A stretch of DNA of 53,387 nucleotides from an uncultured Acetatifactor sp. (GCA_910584235.1 CAJTZD010000015.1:31368-84754); one strand, 5' to 3'. Positions 42,895 through 52,428 are shown, counted from the stretch's first letter. Numbers and translations: made by a program. The notes: generated by a model not told the origin, from the sequence alone.

Positions 42895-43251
42895 ATTTCC
42901 TCCATCTGTATATTCAATATAATCTATGCTTGTTAATAGTTGTCCTATTCTAAATTTACACATACCTCCCATCACCGCCTCCTGCGCCCTCCCCGGCCGC
43001 GTTGCCTGGCTGCACTGTGTGCAATTCAATTTGGACGGATGGCATACCAAGAGCAGGGAGCCACCCACCAGAACCCATATACATGATGGTGTATGTTCTT
43101 CAGTTGTCAAAGAACAAATGACCAGCCACGATAAAAAGCTGATCTATAAAGTAAATATCCGGGAGGGGATAAAAACTTGAAAAATTTTGAAATAAAATTT
43201 GAAAAGATGAAAATAGCAGCAAAAGGATATGGAATATATAGTATATTCAAG

Positions 43252-43281
43252 TTGACATGATACAAGATATTGTGTTAATAT
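43252..43281 (+). promoter_or_regulatory. Promoter of the element's rightward operon
   Basis: TTGACA (43252-43257), an 18-bp spacer and TAATAT (43276-43281). It starts a leader of about 380 nt before the first gene. Confidence 0.8.
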
Positions 43282-43289
43282 AAACCCGT

Positions 43290-43660
43290 AATTGATTTTT
43301 ATGCTTACCTGCAGACGGGGAACGGGGACAGGCTGGATATACCCGATATATCCGCACCTCTGAGGAAACCGGCAGGTTCCGGCTCCTTTCCGGGAGAACC
43401 GGGGCATACGCTGTTTAAGATTGTAAGTAGTGTCAGAGGATACCATGTATAAGCATGGCAGTCTTTTGGCACTTTTTTGTTTCCGCAGGATGTGTATAAC
43501 TGTAAGGGACAAAAACAGATTTGTGGATTGCCACACGCAGTATGGAATGGAAACCGTCAAGAGCCATTCCTTTTTTGTTGCCAGAAATGCCCATGAGGGC
43601 TTGTCCGCATAAGCGGCTGGATAAAAATAACCTCCGCAAACGGAGAGAAAAGAAAGGTGG
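43290..43660 (+). promoter_or_regulatory. Structured leader with possible attenuator
   Basis: The leader has several stems, notably GGAATGG/CCATTCC followed by T6 (about 43540-43577), a terminator-like hairpin. A CCATG/CATGG pair lies near 43443-43458, and a CTCCGC/GCGGAG-like pair just ahead of the ribosome site. No good start codon for a protein is seen. A regulatory RNA or attenuator is inferred from structure alone. The stretch 42895-43251 shows nothing clear. Confidence 0.5.
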
Positions 43661-43667
43661 AACGAAA

Positions 43668-44819
43668 ATGAATGAGACAAGAGTATTTGCCGACGGATAC
43701 CGCGGCGTATTCCAGAAGCAGGAGGATTTCCTTGAGTGCCTGAAAAGCATCGGCAGGAATTCGTTCTGGGAAAGGAGGAACTCCAAAAACCTGCGCCTGG
43801 TGGCGATCACCAGCGGGAGCAAAGTGGAGGAGGAACTGAAGGAGAAGTATGCAGACGAGGGGCTGGACGAGGACATCATCACGGACACCATCATCAACAC
43901 GGGCCTGCTCCTGAAGGTAAGGAACCAGTATTACCCGGTAAGGAGCTGCGCAATCAAGAGCATCCTTGACCGCGCGGGGATCTCCGGCGCGGGGCTGCGC
44001 AGGGTGGAAAAGAGCGTGTATGCGCGAATCCTGAACGACTGCCTGAAGGTGGCAAAGGGCGAGGCGCTTCTTCGCATCTCGGAAGGGAAAGTATCCGCAG
44101 TATTGGGAGGCGACTGCCACGATTATGCGGTGCTTGACATGGAGCAGGTCTTCCTGCATTCCGTGGACTACCTGACAGGGAACTTCAAAGGCTGCAGCTA
44201 CCTTGCCGGCTTCTATGAGCATGACATGGCATCCGCCCTCTGGGAGCTTTCCGAAGAGGACGGACTGCTGGATGCCTATAAGAAGGAACTGGCCCTGCAT
44301 GGGAAGACACCCGATGAGATGAAGCCGGTGGTAAGGATCACCACATCCGACACAGGCTCCGGCGGGGCGAACATCTTCCCCATGCTGGTATCCGGAAAGG
44401 AGAACACCACCATCAGCCTGGGCAGCCCGCTGCGGCTGGGGCACAGGAACGGCACGAAACTCAGCGAGTTCGACGACCAGTTAAAGGTCCTGTACGGGAA
44501 GTACCAGCTTGCCGCCGGGAACCTTGTGAAGCTGCTGAAAATCGAGGTCATGAACCCTGTCAACTGTATGAAGGGCGTCATGGACAAGCTGGGCATTGCA
44601 CGGAAATATGCGGCGGAAGCGGTGGACCTGTTCGTGGCACAGTACGGGGAAGGCCCCTGTACGGCACATGACATCTATTTCGGCATTTCCGAGATCCTCT
44701 ACATGCTTGCCTGCGAGGGCGAGGAAGGAGGCAGGATCGCCAGGATGGAGGAGACCATTGCCAGGGCGCTTTCCGTGAACTGGAGAGAATATGACGTGCC
44801 GGGGGCATACAGATGGTAG
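43668..44819 (+). CDS. Unrecognised mobile-element protein (383 aa)
   Basis: This soluble protein starts MNETRVFADGYRGVFQKQEDF, with AAAGGTGG before the ATG. The central part contains VLGGDCHDYAVLDMEQVF and the region near residues 225-250 reads RITTSDTGSGGANIFPML. Phage and plasmid proteins of the DUF932 type have similar size and genomic setting, but I could not establish a match. It heads the operon. No membrane segment or signal peptide is seen. Confidence 0.6.
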   Translation: MNETRVFADGYRGVFQKQEDFLECLKSIGRNSFWERRNSKNLRLVAITSGSKVEEELKEKYADEGLDEDIITDTIINTGLLLKVRNQYYPVRSCAIKSILDRAGISGAGLRRVEKSVYARILNDCLKVAKGEALLRISEGKVSAVLGGDCHDYAVLDMEQVFLHSVDYLTGNFKGCSYLAGFYEHDMASALWELSEEDGLLDAYKKELALHGKTPDEMKPVVRITTSDTGSGGANIFPMLVSGKENTTISLGSPLRLGHRNGTKLSEFDDQLKVLYGKYQLAAGNLVKLLKIEVMNPVNCMKGVMDKLGIARKYAAEAVDLFVAQYGEGPCTAHDIYFGISEILYMLACEGEEGGRIARMEETIARALSVNWREYDVPGAYRW

Positions 44820-44836
44820 AAAGGGGGAAAGGAAGA

Positions 44837-45763
44837 ATGATGGAAGAGTATCGGAAAGATGTCATGAAGGCGCTGGAAGCGATGCTGGGGGAAGGATATG
44901 AAATAACTCCCCAGGACAGGAGGGACAACAACTGTCCCGTCCTGCATGGCATCTGCATCCGCAAAAAAGGGGAAGCCGTGGCTCCAGTGATATATCTGGA
45001 GGAACTTATGCTATATTGCCTTTTGGAGAAGGTGCCCCCGGAACAGCTGCCGAAGACCCTGCTCCAGATATACCGGCAGGAAAAAATCTCCCAGGATATT
45101 GCAGACGGGCTGGATGACTTCGGGAAACTGAAAGACCTGGTAAGGATAAAGCTCATCAACTATGAAGCCAATGCCGAAGCGCTGGAAGCCAGACCCCATA
45201 GAAGGTTCCTTGACCTTGCTGTTGTTTATTACCTTGATTTGGAGAAGAAAACAGGCATGGAAGAGACCACCGCAGAGATCACGGATAGAGTGGCGTCAGC
45301 CTGGGAGATCACGGAAGAGGAACTGCACCGGCTTGGTATGGAGAGACTGCTTCATGATGATGGCTGCCGGATTATAGAGACATCAGATATACTACGGGAT
45401 GTCATGAAAGGGGAACCAGAGGAGGAACTTAGGGAAATAGAGCGCAGCCTGAAAAGGGAGGTGGACATGTGTATGGCAGGCTGCCGTGGACAGCGTTTCG
45501 GGGCCGCCTGTCTGTTCAATGCATCTTTCCTTCAGGAAACCGCTGAAAAAAAGGGCTGTGACCTGCTCATCTATCCCAGCAGCATATATGAGATCGTGAT
45601 TCTTGCATACAGGAACTGGGATGAAGACAGGATCAGCCCACAAGTGGTGCGTGAGATAAACGAAAAGGAACTGCCCAGGGAGGAAAGGCTGTCGAACTGT
45701 ATCTATCGTTATGGCAGGGAAAAAAAGGAAGTATCCATTTTCAGGAAAGGAGATCCGCTGTGA
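44837..45763 (+). CDS. DUF5688 family protein
   Basis: This 308-residue protein resembles the DUF5688 proteins common in Lachnospiraceae mobile elements, starting near MMEEYRKDVMKALEAML. It has the typical SPLLKK-less middle, then FGAACLFNASFLQETAEKKGCDLLIYPSS and IYEIVILAY near the C-terminus. AAAGGAAGA lies before the ATG at 44837; a further upstream ATG at 44813 overlaps the previous gene. The function is unknown; it often occurs beside transfer or replication genes. Confidence 0.8.
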   Translation: MMEEYRKDVMKALEAMLGEGYEITPQDRRDNNCPVLHGICIRKKGEAVAPVIYLEELMLYCLLEKVPPEQLPKTLLQIYRQEKISQDIADGLDDFGKLKDLVRIKLINYEANAEALEARPHRRFLDLAVVYYLDLEKKTGMEETTAEITDRVASAWEITEEELHRLGMERLLHDDGCRIIETSDILRDVMKGEPEEELREIERSLKREVDMCMAGCRGQRFGAACLFNASFLQETAEKKGCDLLIYPSSIYEIVILAYRNWDEDRISPQVVREINEKELPREERLSNCIYRYGREKKEVSIFRKGDPL

Positions 45764-46206
45764 TGGTAAAGGATTCCGTGGAGATCATGGAGCAGGGTGC
45801 GTGCAGCGGGATGGCTGCAGTCCCCATCCATTATTATGATGTGGACAGGATGCAGGAAAAGACAATAGAAAGCTGCCAGGGGGACCTGACCGTCATATGC
45901 AACGTCCTTGCGGATTACGCTGACATGCTGGACGAGCTCCTGCAGACGGACAGGGAGCGCCTGGGATTCTGCGGGGCGCTCCAGTATGAGCGTATGCGTG
46001 ACAGGTGCCGGAAGATCACTGCAGACTTACAGGAGAAGATCTGCTATGACCGGGCTGCAGCCATTGAGAAGTGCCGGAAAAGGACAGGCAGGAAGCCGAA
46101 GGCAGACGCCGGGATCGGTGAGGATGCCCTTGTCCTTTCCGCCAGGCGCAGAGCGCAGCAGAAAACAGAGCAGCAGCCTGCCGCAGAACAGAGTAAAACA
46201 GGATAA
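45763..46206 (+). CDS. Unrecognised protein, 147 aa
   Basis: The ATG at 45763 shares its first base with the DUF5688 stop and follows AAAGGAG. The protein is acidic and helical, with a Lys/Arg-rich stretch near RKRTGRKPKAD and an Ala/Gln/Glu-rich tail. It resembles small element-borne proteins, but no family is evident. A hairpin at 46214-46252 follows. Confidence 0.6.
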   Translation: MVKDSVEIMEQGACSGMAAVPIHYYDVDRMQEKTIESCQGDLTVICNVLADYADMLDELLQTDRERLGFCGALQYERMRDRCRKITADLQEKICYDRAAAIEKCRKRTGRKPKADAGIGEDALVLSARRRAQQKTEQQPAAEQSKTG

Positions 46207-46213
46207 CGCTAAG

Positions 46214-46252
46214 GACAGGGAGAGAAGGGAAAACACCTTCTCTTTTTCTGTC
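46214..46252 (+). terminator. Intra-operon hairpin with T-tract before yqaJ-like gene
   Basis: GACAG and AGAGAAGG pair with CCTTCTCT and CTGTC, with a T4 internal run on the 3' side. It may attenuate transcription into the downstream recombination genes. Confidence 0.5.
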
Positions 46253-46295
46253 CGCAGCATGCAGCCGCAGAAGGCGGCAGAAAGTGAGGAAAAGA

Positions 46296-47336
46296 ATGGG
46301 ACTGGATATGGATTATGAGGCAGAGGTGTTTGTAGAAACAGAGAATTTGAGCAGGGAGGACTGGCTCTCCTACCGCCGCAAAGGGATTGGCGGGAGCGAC
46401 GCCGCAGCTATCATGGGAATGTCGCCGTTCTGTACGAAACGTGACCTGTACTATGACAAGCTGGGCATACAGGCGGTCATGGATGAGGAGGAAGACAACT
46501 GGGTGGCAAAGGAAGTGGGCCACAGGCTGGAGGACCTTGTTGCGGAGATATTCTCCAGAAAGACAGGGCTGAAGGTGTACCCCGTCCGGAAGATGTTCCG
46601 GCACCCGCTCTGCCCGTTCATGCTTGCAGACGTGGATTTCTTCATAGACTTCCCCGACGGCAGCAAAGGCATCCTTGAGTGCAAGACCACCAACTATAAC
46701 TGCCAGGGTAAGTGGGCCAATGATTCCACACCGGTCAATTATGAATACCAGGGCAGGCACTACATGGCGGTCATGAACATCGACAGGATGTACTTCGCCT
46801 GCCTGTATGGGAACAACGAGAATGAATTCTTCATCCGTTACATGGAGCGTGACCTGGATATTGAGGAGGACCTGATCGCGGAGGAGGAATTCTTCTGGAA
46901 GGAGAACGTGGAAAAAGGCGTGGAGCCGCCTTATACCGAGAAGCCCGACCTGGTGCTGGAGAGCATCCGGAAGCACTGCGGGCCGGCGGACAAGGATGCG
47001 GAGCAGGTCAAACTGGGCCGTAAGCATCTTGGCAGCATCCGTAAGTACATGGAGCTGAAAGAGCAGAAGGCGCAGCATGACAGCGAGGCAAAGAAGCTGG
47101 AGGAAAAGATGAAGGAAGCCTATGCGGAGATCGTGGAGGAGATGGGCGTGAGCTGTACCGGCGTCATAAAGGACGGCGGCACGGAGTATGTGGTCTCCTA
47201 CAACCCTGCCTACCGCACGGGGATAGACAAGAAGGGGCTGGAGCGTTTAAAGGCGCAGCATCCGGACGTCTATGACGACTATGTGAACACCACGGAAAGC
47301 AGGCGGTTTTCCGTAAAAACGAAAGGAGCAGCTTAA
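46296..47336 (+). CDS. YqaJ family viral recombinase (exonuclease)
   Basis: This 346-residue protein has the lambda-exonuclease-like (YqaJ) core. Near the N-terminus is R-K-G-I-G-G-S-D-A-A-A-I-M-G. The active-site Asp in ADVDFFI and the Glu/Lys of GILECKTTN follow in the PD-(D/E)XK order. The C-terminal half is a coiled coil. YqaJ enzymes resect DNA and work with single-strand annealing proteins; a candidate partner lies at 52487. The ATG at 46296 fits GAGGAAAAGA better than 46284. Confidence 0.88.
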   Translation: MGLDMDYEAEVFVETENLSREDWLSYRRKGIGGSDAAAIMGMSPFCTKRDLYYDKLGIQAVMDEEEDNWVAKEVGHRLEDLVAEIFSRKTGLKVYPVRKMFRHPLCPFMLADVDFFIDFPDGSKGILECKTTNYNCQGKWANDSTPVNYEYQGRHYMAVMNIDRMYFACLYGNNENEFFIRYMERDLDIEEDLIAEEEFFWKENVEKGVEPPYTEKPDLVLESIRKHCGPADKDAEQVKLGRKHLGSIRKYMELKEQKAQHDSEAKKLEEKMKEAYAEIVEEMGVSCTGVIKDGGTEYVVSYNPAYRTGIDKKGLERLKAQHPDVYDDYVNTTESRRFSVKTKGAA

Positions 47337-48371
47337 ATGAAGAAAAATGACATTGTATACATCTGTTCGCCCCTGTCGGCACCGACCAAAGAGGGGATAC
47401 GGCAGAACATGGAGAAAGCGGCGCATTATGCACGCCTTGTATCCGGGACGTTCGGATGCAGGGCGATAGCGCCCCACAGCTTCCTTCCGGAATACCTGGA
47501 TGACAATATCCCGGAGGAGAGGGAAGCGGGGCTTGCCTTCGGGCTTTCCATACTGAGACTGAGCAGAGCCATCATTGTGTGCGGAAGCCGGATCAGCAGC
47601 GGGATGCGGGGCGAGATAGAGATGGCGGGGGAACTGCATATCCCCGCCTATGCCCTGCTGGAGCAGGAAGGAGGCGCCATGCTTGCAGAGATAAAGGAAA
47701 CCTCCGGGACAGCCTTACCGGACAGGAAAGAGGGGGATGCCTGGAAACACATCAGGGTGGCGCTCCATATGGAGGAGTCCGGCCTGTGCAGGGACACATT
47801 CTGCACCACAGAAGGGCCGGAGCGCTACTTCAACCGCTCCATGGCAGACGGGACCTGGTATACGGCCTCGCCTGCAGGGAACTACTGTGAGAATGACTGT
47901 ACGGTCAGGGCGGACATCATCTTTGAGGTCATTGCCGGAGGCGAGGTCCGCTGCCTTGACGGGAACGGGGATTTTCCGGGGAAGACCCCTTTCACCCCGT
48001 TCTGCGAGTTTGAAAAGGCACTGGCTGCAGATACCCTGGCGGCACATCCGGGGCTGAAAGACTACCATGCCATGAAAGAGAAGCTCCTCTCCCTTCCGGG
48101 AGGGGAGGCACATGCCGGCCCACACGGCACCTGTGACAACTGGCTGTATGCCCTGGACTTCGGTGAGGAGACGGAAGAAGCCGTAGGGAAGGCATCCTGG
48201 CTGGGCACGGAATACCAGGTCCTTGCGGTACGGTATACCCATAAGCCTACGGGATTCGTTTTCCGGAACTACTGCTTCCGGAGGAGCGGGAAAGCTGCCC
48301 GGACTTCCAGCCACGACCTCCTGCTGTATGACTGGGAGGAAGAAGGGGCACAGAAAGGAGAAAACAGATGA
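47337..48371 (+). CDS. DUF4406/nucleoside 2-deoxyribosyltransferase-like domain fused to unknown domain
   Basis: The 344-residue protein begins right after the YqaJ stop. The first 120 residues resemble DUF4406-type, nucleoside 2-deoxyribosyltransferase-like folds: IVYICSPLSAPTKEGIRQNM, then AIAPHSFLPEYL and SGMRGEIEMA. The remaining 220 residues, with several Cys and aromatic residues, are of no family I recognise. The fused domain suggests nucleotide-related or base-modifying chemistry in the element's life cycle, but this is inference. AAAGGAG precedes the ATG. Confidence 0.7.
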   Translation: MKKNDIVYICSPLSAPTKEGIRQNMEKAAHYARLVSGTFGCRAIAPHSFLPEYLDDNIPEEREAGLAFGLSILRLSRAIIVCGSRISSGMRGEIEMAGELHIPAYALLEQEGGAMLAEIKETSGTALPDRKEGDAWKHIRVALHMEESGLCRDTFCTTEGPERYFNRSMADGTWYTASPAGNYCENDCTVRADIIFEVIAGGEVRCLDGNGDFPGKTPFTPFCEFEKALAADTLAAHPGLKDYHAMKEKLLSLPGGEAHAGPHGTCDNWLYALDFGEETEEAVGKASWLGTEYQVLAVRYTHKPTGFVFRNYCFRRSGKAARTSSHDLLLYDWEEEGAQKGENR

Positions 48372-50614
48372 GGTGCAGGTTTGTAAGAGAAATATATCAT
48401 AACAAAGACAACGGGTTCTGCATCTTCGTGTACCATACAGAGGATACGGACGTGCCGGAAGCGGCAAAAGACACCCGTTATAAAGGAAAAGGCGCCCGGT
48501 TCACGGCAACGGGCAACGGCCTGCCGGATACGGAGGCCACGGAAGCGGAGCTTACGGGGAACTGGGTAAAGAACAAGTATGGACTGCAGTTACAGGTCGA
48601 GAGTTATGAGGAAATCCTGCCCCAGACAAAGGAAGGGATAAAAGTCTACCTGTCCTCCGGCATGATCAAGGGGATCGGGCCGAAGCTGGCGGAGCTGATC
48701 GTGGAGAAGTTCGGCACAAGGACATTTGATGTGCTGGACAATTACCCGGACAGCCTGCTGGAGATCAAGGGCATCACCCGTAAAAAGCTGGACGGCATCC
48801 TCTTATCCTATCAGGGCAGCCATGCCATGCGGGACCTTGCGGCGTATCTGACGCCCTTTAAGGTGACACCAAAAAAGATTCGGAAGATCTATGAGGAATT
48901 TGGAAATGCGGCGCTGGATACGGTAAAGAACCAGCCCTTCGCGCTGTGCAGGATCAGCGGCTTCGGCTTTTTGACCGTGGACGAGATTGCAAAAGCGAAC
49001 AAGGGAAAGCCGGACGACCCCATGCGGATCGAAGGATGCATCTGGTACTGCATGGAACAGGATATGCAGGAAGGGCATCTGTACCAGGACAAGCAGCAGC
49101 TCCAGAAGAAAGCATATGGACAGCTGAACAAGGGCTACCAGCGTGAGGCCGTCACGGAGATGGCAGTCTACAAGGTGCTCTACCAGCTGGTGAAGGAAGG
49201 GAGGATGTACTATGAAGGTGGGGCGCTTTATCCCGCGAATATGTACGGGTATGAGTGCAATGCGGCAAAGAATCTGGTATCCCTGCTTACGGCAGAACAG
49301 GAGGAACAGGATATTGCTTTCCTGCTGGCGGAAGCGCAGAAAGAACTGGGCATCAGCCTTTCCCCGAAACAGGAGGAGGGTGTCAGGAAGGCGTTCCGCC
49401 ATCCGGTCAGCATCATCACCGGCGGCCCCGGGACAGGAAAGACAACCGTACAGAAAGTATTGCTCTATGTGCATGGGAAACTGGGCGGCGGCAGCGTGCT
49501 GCTGACAGCGCCCACGGGAAGGGCGAGCCGCAGGATGGCGGAGAGCACGGGATGGCAGGAGGCCATGACCATGCACAGCGCCCTGGGGCTGACCAGCGAC
49601 GAGGACAGCGAGGAAATGGAGGGCATGCTGGAGGCGGATTTCATCATAGCGGACGAGTTCACCATGTCCGACATGAGGCTGTCGCACATCTTTTTTGACC
49701 ATATCCGGACGGGGAGCCGCCTGGTGCTGGTGGGGGATGTGGACCAGCTCCCCAGCGTAGGCCCCGGAAACGTGTTCCGCGAGCTGGTGCAGTGCGGCGT
49801 CATCCCGGTGACGGTGCTCGACACGATCTTCCGCCAGGCGGAGGGCAGCCGCATCATCGCCAATGCGAAACGGATGCAGGAAAATGATGCGGCCCTGGAT
49901 TACGGCACAGGATTTACGTTCATCCCTGCGGGGAGCGCAGAGGAAGCCGCCGACAAAGTGCAGGAGCTGTACCGTGCCAGCGTGGACGCGTTCGGCATGG
50001 ACAAGGTGCAGGTGCTGACGCCCTACCGCAAGACGGGGGAAGCCAGCGTGAACGCACTGAATGAAAGGCTCTGGGAGATGGTGAACCCGAAGGAGGAGGG
50101 GAAGCCGGAGATCCGTTCCGGGAAGCGCACCTTCCGCCTGGGCGACAGGATCATCCACAACAAGAACAAAGACCAGATCAGCAACGGCGACATCGGGTAC
50201 ATCAGAAACATCTATGTGGATGAGGACGGTTCGGAGCTTGCGGAACTGGAGTTTTCGGACGGACGCCGGGTGGAATACGGAAGCGAGGAGCTGGAGATGG
50301 TGGAGCACGCCTATGCAACGACGGTCCACAAGAGCCAGGGAAGCGAGTACCCCATGGTGATCCTGCCGTGGCTGCCCATGTTCTATAAGATGCTGCGGCG
50401 GAACATCTTCTACACCGCGGTAACAAGGGCAGGCGTACAGGTCGCCATCATCGGCAGCAAGCGGGCCGTCTGCACCGCCATCCACAATACGGAGTGTGAC
50501 CGGCGCAATACCCGCCTTGGGGAGCGCGTCATCAGGGAATATAACCGGGTGCTGGAGGAAAAGGCAAAGCGGCCTGAAAGCGGCGGATACCGTCAGGAAG
50601 TGATCAACTTATGA
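48368..50614 (+). CDS. RecD-like (RecD2) ATP-dependent DNA helicase
   Basis: This 748-residue SF1B helicase has an N-terminal helix-hairpin-helix-type region: GMIKGIGPKLAELIVEKFG, EIKGITRKKLDGIL and so on. It then has Walker A GGPGTGKTT near residue 352, the DEFTM Walker B region, GDVDQLPSVGPG, and VHKSQGSEYP plus YTAVTRA near the end. RecD2 unwinds DNA 5' to 3' and here may act with YqaJ and the annealing protein during element replication or recombination. It overlaps the preceding gene by four bases. Confidence 0.93.
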   Translation: MRCRFVREIYHNKDNGFCIFVYHTEDTDVPEAAKDTRYKGKGARFTATGNGLPDTEATEAELTGNWVKNKYGLQLQVESYEEILPQTKEGIKVYLSSGMIKGIGPKLAELIVEKFGTRTFDVLDNYPDSLLEIKGITRKKLDGILLSYQGSHAMRDLAAYLTPFKVTPKKIRKIYEEFGNAALDTVKNQPFALCRISGFGFLTVDEIAKANKGKPDDPMRIEGCIWYCMEQDMQEGHLYQDKQQLQKKAYGQLNKGYQREAVTEMAVYKVLYQLVKEGRMYYEGGALYPANMYGYECNAAKNLVSLLTAEQEEQDIAFLLAEAQKELGISLSPKQEEGVRKAFRHPVSIITGGPGTGKTTVQKVLLYVHGKLGGGSVLLTAPTGRASRRMAESTGWQEAMTMHSALGLTSDEDSEEMEGMLEADFIIADEFTMSDMRLSHIFFDHIRTGSRLVLVGDVDQLPSVGPGNVFRELVQCGVIPVTVLDTIFRQAEGSRIIANAKRMQENDAALDYGTGFTFIPAGSAEEAADKVQELYRASVDAFGMDKVQVLTPYRKTGEASVNALNERLWEMVNPKEEGKPEIRSGKRTFRLGDRIIHNKNKDQISNGDIGYIRNIYVDEDGSELAELEFSDGRRVEYGSEELEMVEHAYATTVHKSQGSEYPMVILPWLPMFYKMLRRNIFYTAVTRAGVQVAIIGSKRAVCTAIHNTECDRRNTRLGERVIREYNRVLEEKAKRPESGGYRQEVINL

Positions 50615-50665
50615 GAGGCATGTCTGGCCATCCAGACATGGAAGATTTGAAAGGAGCAGGGAAAA

Positions 50666-51145
50666 ATGGAAGATATGGAGAAAAAGACAGAAGAAATGGC
50701 AGAAACAGGGGAAGTGGAGATGACCCAGCGCATGGCGGAAAGGGCCGGCTGGATAGATACGCAGACCTACTGGTATCTGATGCAGCTCCTGGAACTGAAT
50801 GTGGACCAGGCACAGGAAAGGCTCCCCTGGGACATTGAGATCCTCAGAAAAGTGTTCGACAGCACCGTATCCATCTTAAAGGAATACGGGCACGCTGTAT
50901 GCAATCCGTATGTTGCCACACCGGATACCGGCAGGCAGTACCGCTGCACGCTTTCCGAGTGCGGCTGTGAGAGCTGTAACTGTCAGGATGAGTTTATGGA
51001 GAAGGAAAGGCTCCTTTCCAATATCGAGGATACCGCAGCAAGGAACGGGTTCAAGGTAATGGATGGGGACAAGGACTGCATCATTGTCCGGAACAGCGAA
51101 ATGGATATGGATTTTGAGATCCGTGTCGGCCAGCTTGCCGGATAG
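50666..51145 (+). CDS. Unrecognised acidic protein, 159 aa
   Basis: The ATG at 50666 follows GAAAGGAGC. The protein is acidic, with a Cys-rich stretch CTLSECGCESCNC at about residues 93-106 that could bind a metal, and helical flanks. No family is evident. It sits in the rightward operon between RecD2 and the methylase-like gene. Confidence 0.55.
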   Translation: MEDMEKKTEEMAETGEVEMTQRMAERAGWIDTQTYWYLMQLLELNVDQAQERLPWDIEILRKVFDSTVSILKEYGHAVCNPYVATPDTGRQYRCTLSECGCESCNCQDEFMEKERLLSNIEDTAARNGFKVMDGDKDCIIVRNSEMDMDFEIRVGQLAG

Positions 51146-51156
51146 GGGGCTGCCGT

Positions 51157-51999
51157 ATGAAGAAAAGAGACTATAAAAAGGAGTTCAGCACCCTGATAGA
51201 TAAATTTGCTTACCGTTACTCCAGATGGCAGGTATGGAACGATTTCCTGAGCCTGTCAGCGCTGTCCCTGGCAAATGTGATGCCCGGACCGGAAAATGGG
51301 GAACGGGAGGAGCAGTACCTCTCCATCATGCACAGCTATCAGAAGGAGGACCAGGAGGCATTCCCGAAGATGCTGGGGCTGGTGGTGCTGGCGCTGGAGG
51401 AGAACCCGGAGCAGGATTTCCTGGGCAGCCTGTACCATTACCTGGACTTGCAGCAGGAACAGAAGGGGCAGTTCTTTACGCCTTACCATATCTGCGAATT
51501 TATGTCCGAGCTGCAGTTTACAGGAGATGAAAAAGCAGAGAAGCTGGAAGAAAAAGGCTGCATCAGCGTAAACGATCCTGCGTGCGGCGCGGGCGCCATG
51601 CTGATCGCCTTTGCAAACGTGGCAAAAAGGCACGGCATCAATTACCAGAAGCATGTACTGTTCGTGGCGCAGGATATAGACCGGACGGCAGCCATGATGT
51701 GCTACATACAGATGTCCTTACTGGGATGTCCAGCCATCGTGGTTATCGGGGACAGCCTTGCAAAGCCGTTTCCCCATCCGGACAACGAAGTATGGTGTAC
51801 CCTGTTCTATCACCTGAACCAGTGGCGTTTTACCACCGGGGAGGCAGGAAGTGAGACAGCGGATGGAATGGAAACAGCAGATGGAATAGAAACAACCGGC
51901 GGCAGCATGGAAAGGACCATGATCAGGCTGTCCGGGAACATGGAACTGCTGGAAGGCGCAGACGGCCAGCTCATGCTGTCCATGGAACAGGCATCATAA
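51157..51999 (+). CDS. N-6 DNA methylase-like protein lacking the NPPY motif
   Basis: This 280-residue protein has the N-6 adenine methylase start KGQFFTPYHICEFM and S-adenosylmethionine-binding motif I NDPACGAGAMLIAFA. FVAQDIDRTAAMMC and GDSLAKPF follow. The catalytic N-P-P-Y/F motif expected after this point is not present. The C-terminal 70 residues are a low-complexity region rich in Glu, Thr and Gly. Such truncated methylase-like proteins occur in Firmicute mobile elements. It may bind DNA or the cofactor without methylating. Confidence 0.8.
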   Translation: MKKRDYKKEFSTLIDKFAYRYSRWQVWNDFLSLSALSLANVMPGPENGEREEQYLSIMHSYQKEDQEAFPKMLGLVVLALEENPEQDFLGSLYHYLDLQQEQKGQFFTPYHICEFMSELQFTGDEKAEKLEEKGCISVNDPACGAGAMLIAFANVAKRHGINYQKHVLFVAQDIDRTAAMMCYIQMSLLGCPAIVVIGDSLAKPFPHPDNEVWCTLFYHLNQWRFTTGEAGSETADGMETADGIETTGGSMERTMIRLSGNMELLEGADGQLMLSMEQAS

Positions 52000-52036
52000 C
52001 AACCAAAAAGCAGGAACAGATGAAAGGAGTTAAAAG

Positions 52037-52387
52037 ATGGAGAATGGAACAGACATCCGGTTTCAACTGGATATACTGCGGCGGGACGGCTATCATGCCG
52101 CCGCAGGGATCATCGAATCCCTGCAGGGCAAGGTCAGCCGGGAGGCTGAAATGGAATACCTGAAGGAGTTTGCCAGACAGGGCTGTTTCGATGAAGAACT
52201 CGGCAGGGACCAGCTCCGCTGCCTGTGGACGGCATACTGCCTGCACCACGGGCTTGACGCGGATACGTCCGGGTATGACAATGACCTGCTGGAACTGTGG
52301 GATGCCACGGCGGAAGATGAAGCTGAAACGGCAGACTGGAGCGATCATGACAGCTTTGAAGATTTCATGTGCAGATACCTTGTGTAA
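52037..52387 (+). CDS. Unrecognised acidic protein, 116 aa
   Basis: AAAGGAG precedes the ATG. The protein is helical and strongly acidic in the last third (DATAEDEAETADWSDHDSFED), with a conserved-looking CLWTAYCLHHGLDADT segment. No family assignment is possible from sight. The acidic end could mimic DNA. Confidence 0.55.
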   Translation: MENGTDIRFQLDILRRDGYHAAAGIIESLQGKVSREAEMEYLKEFARQGCFDEELGRDQLRCLWTAYCLHHGLDADTSGYDNDLLELWDATAEDEAETADWSDHDSFEDFMCRYLV

Positions 52388-52428
52388 GAAAATCTGAAAG
52401 AAACCATAAAAAATTTCAAGAAAATGCG

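Noticed and set aside
42895..43110. Upstream extension of the DUF6870-like gene
   Set aside because: The frame stays open, but no better ribosome site exists, and the downstream ATG has GGAGG at ideal spacing.
48803..50485. Minus-strand frame of 560 codons opposite the RecD2 gene
   Set aside because: The helicase motifs are on the plus strand; the long antisense frame follows from GC-rich codon use.
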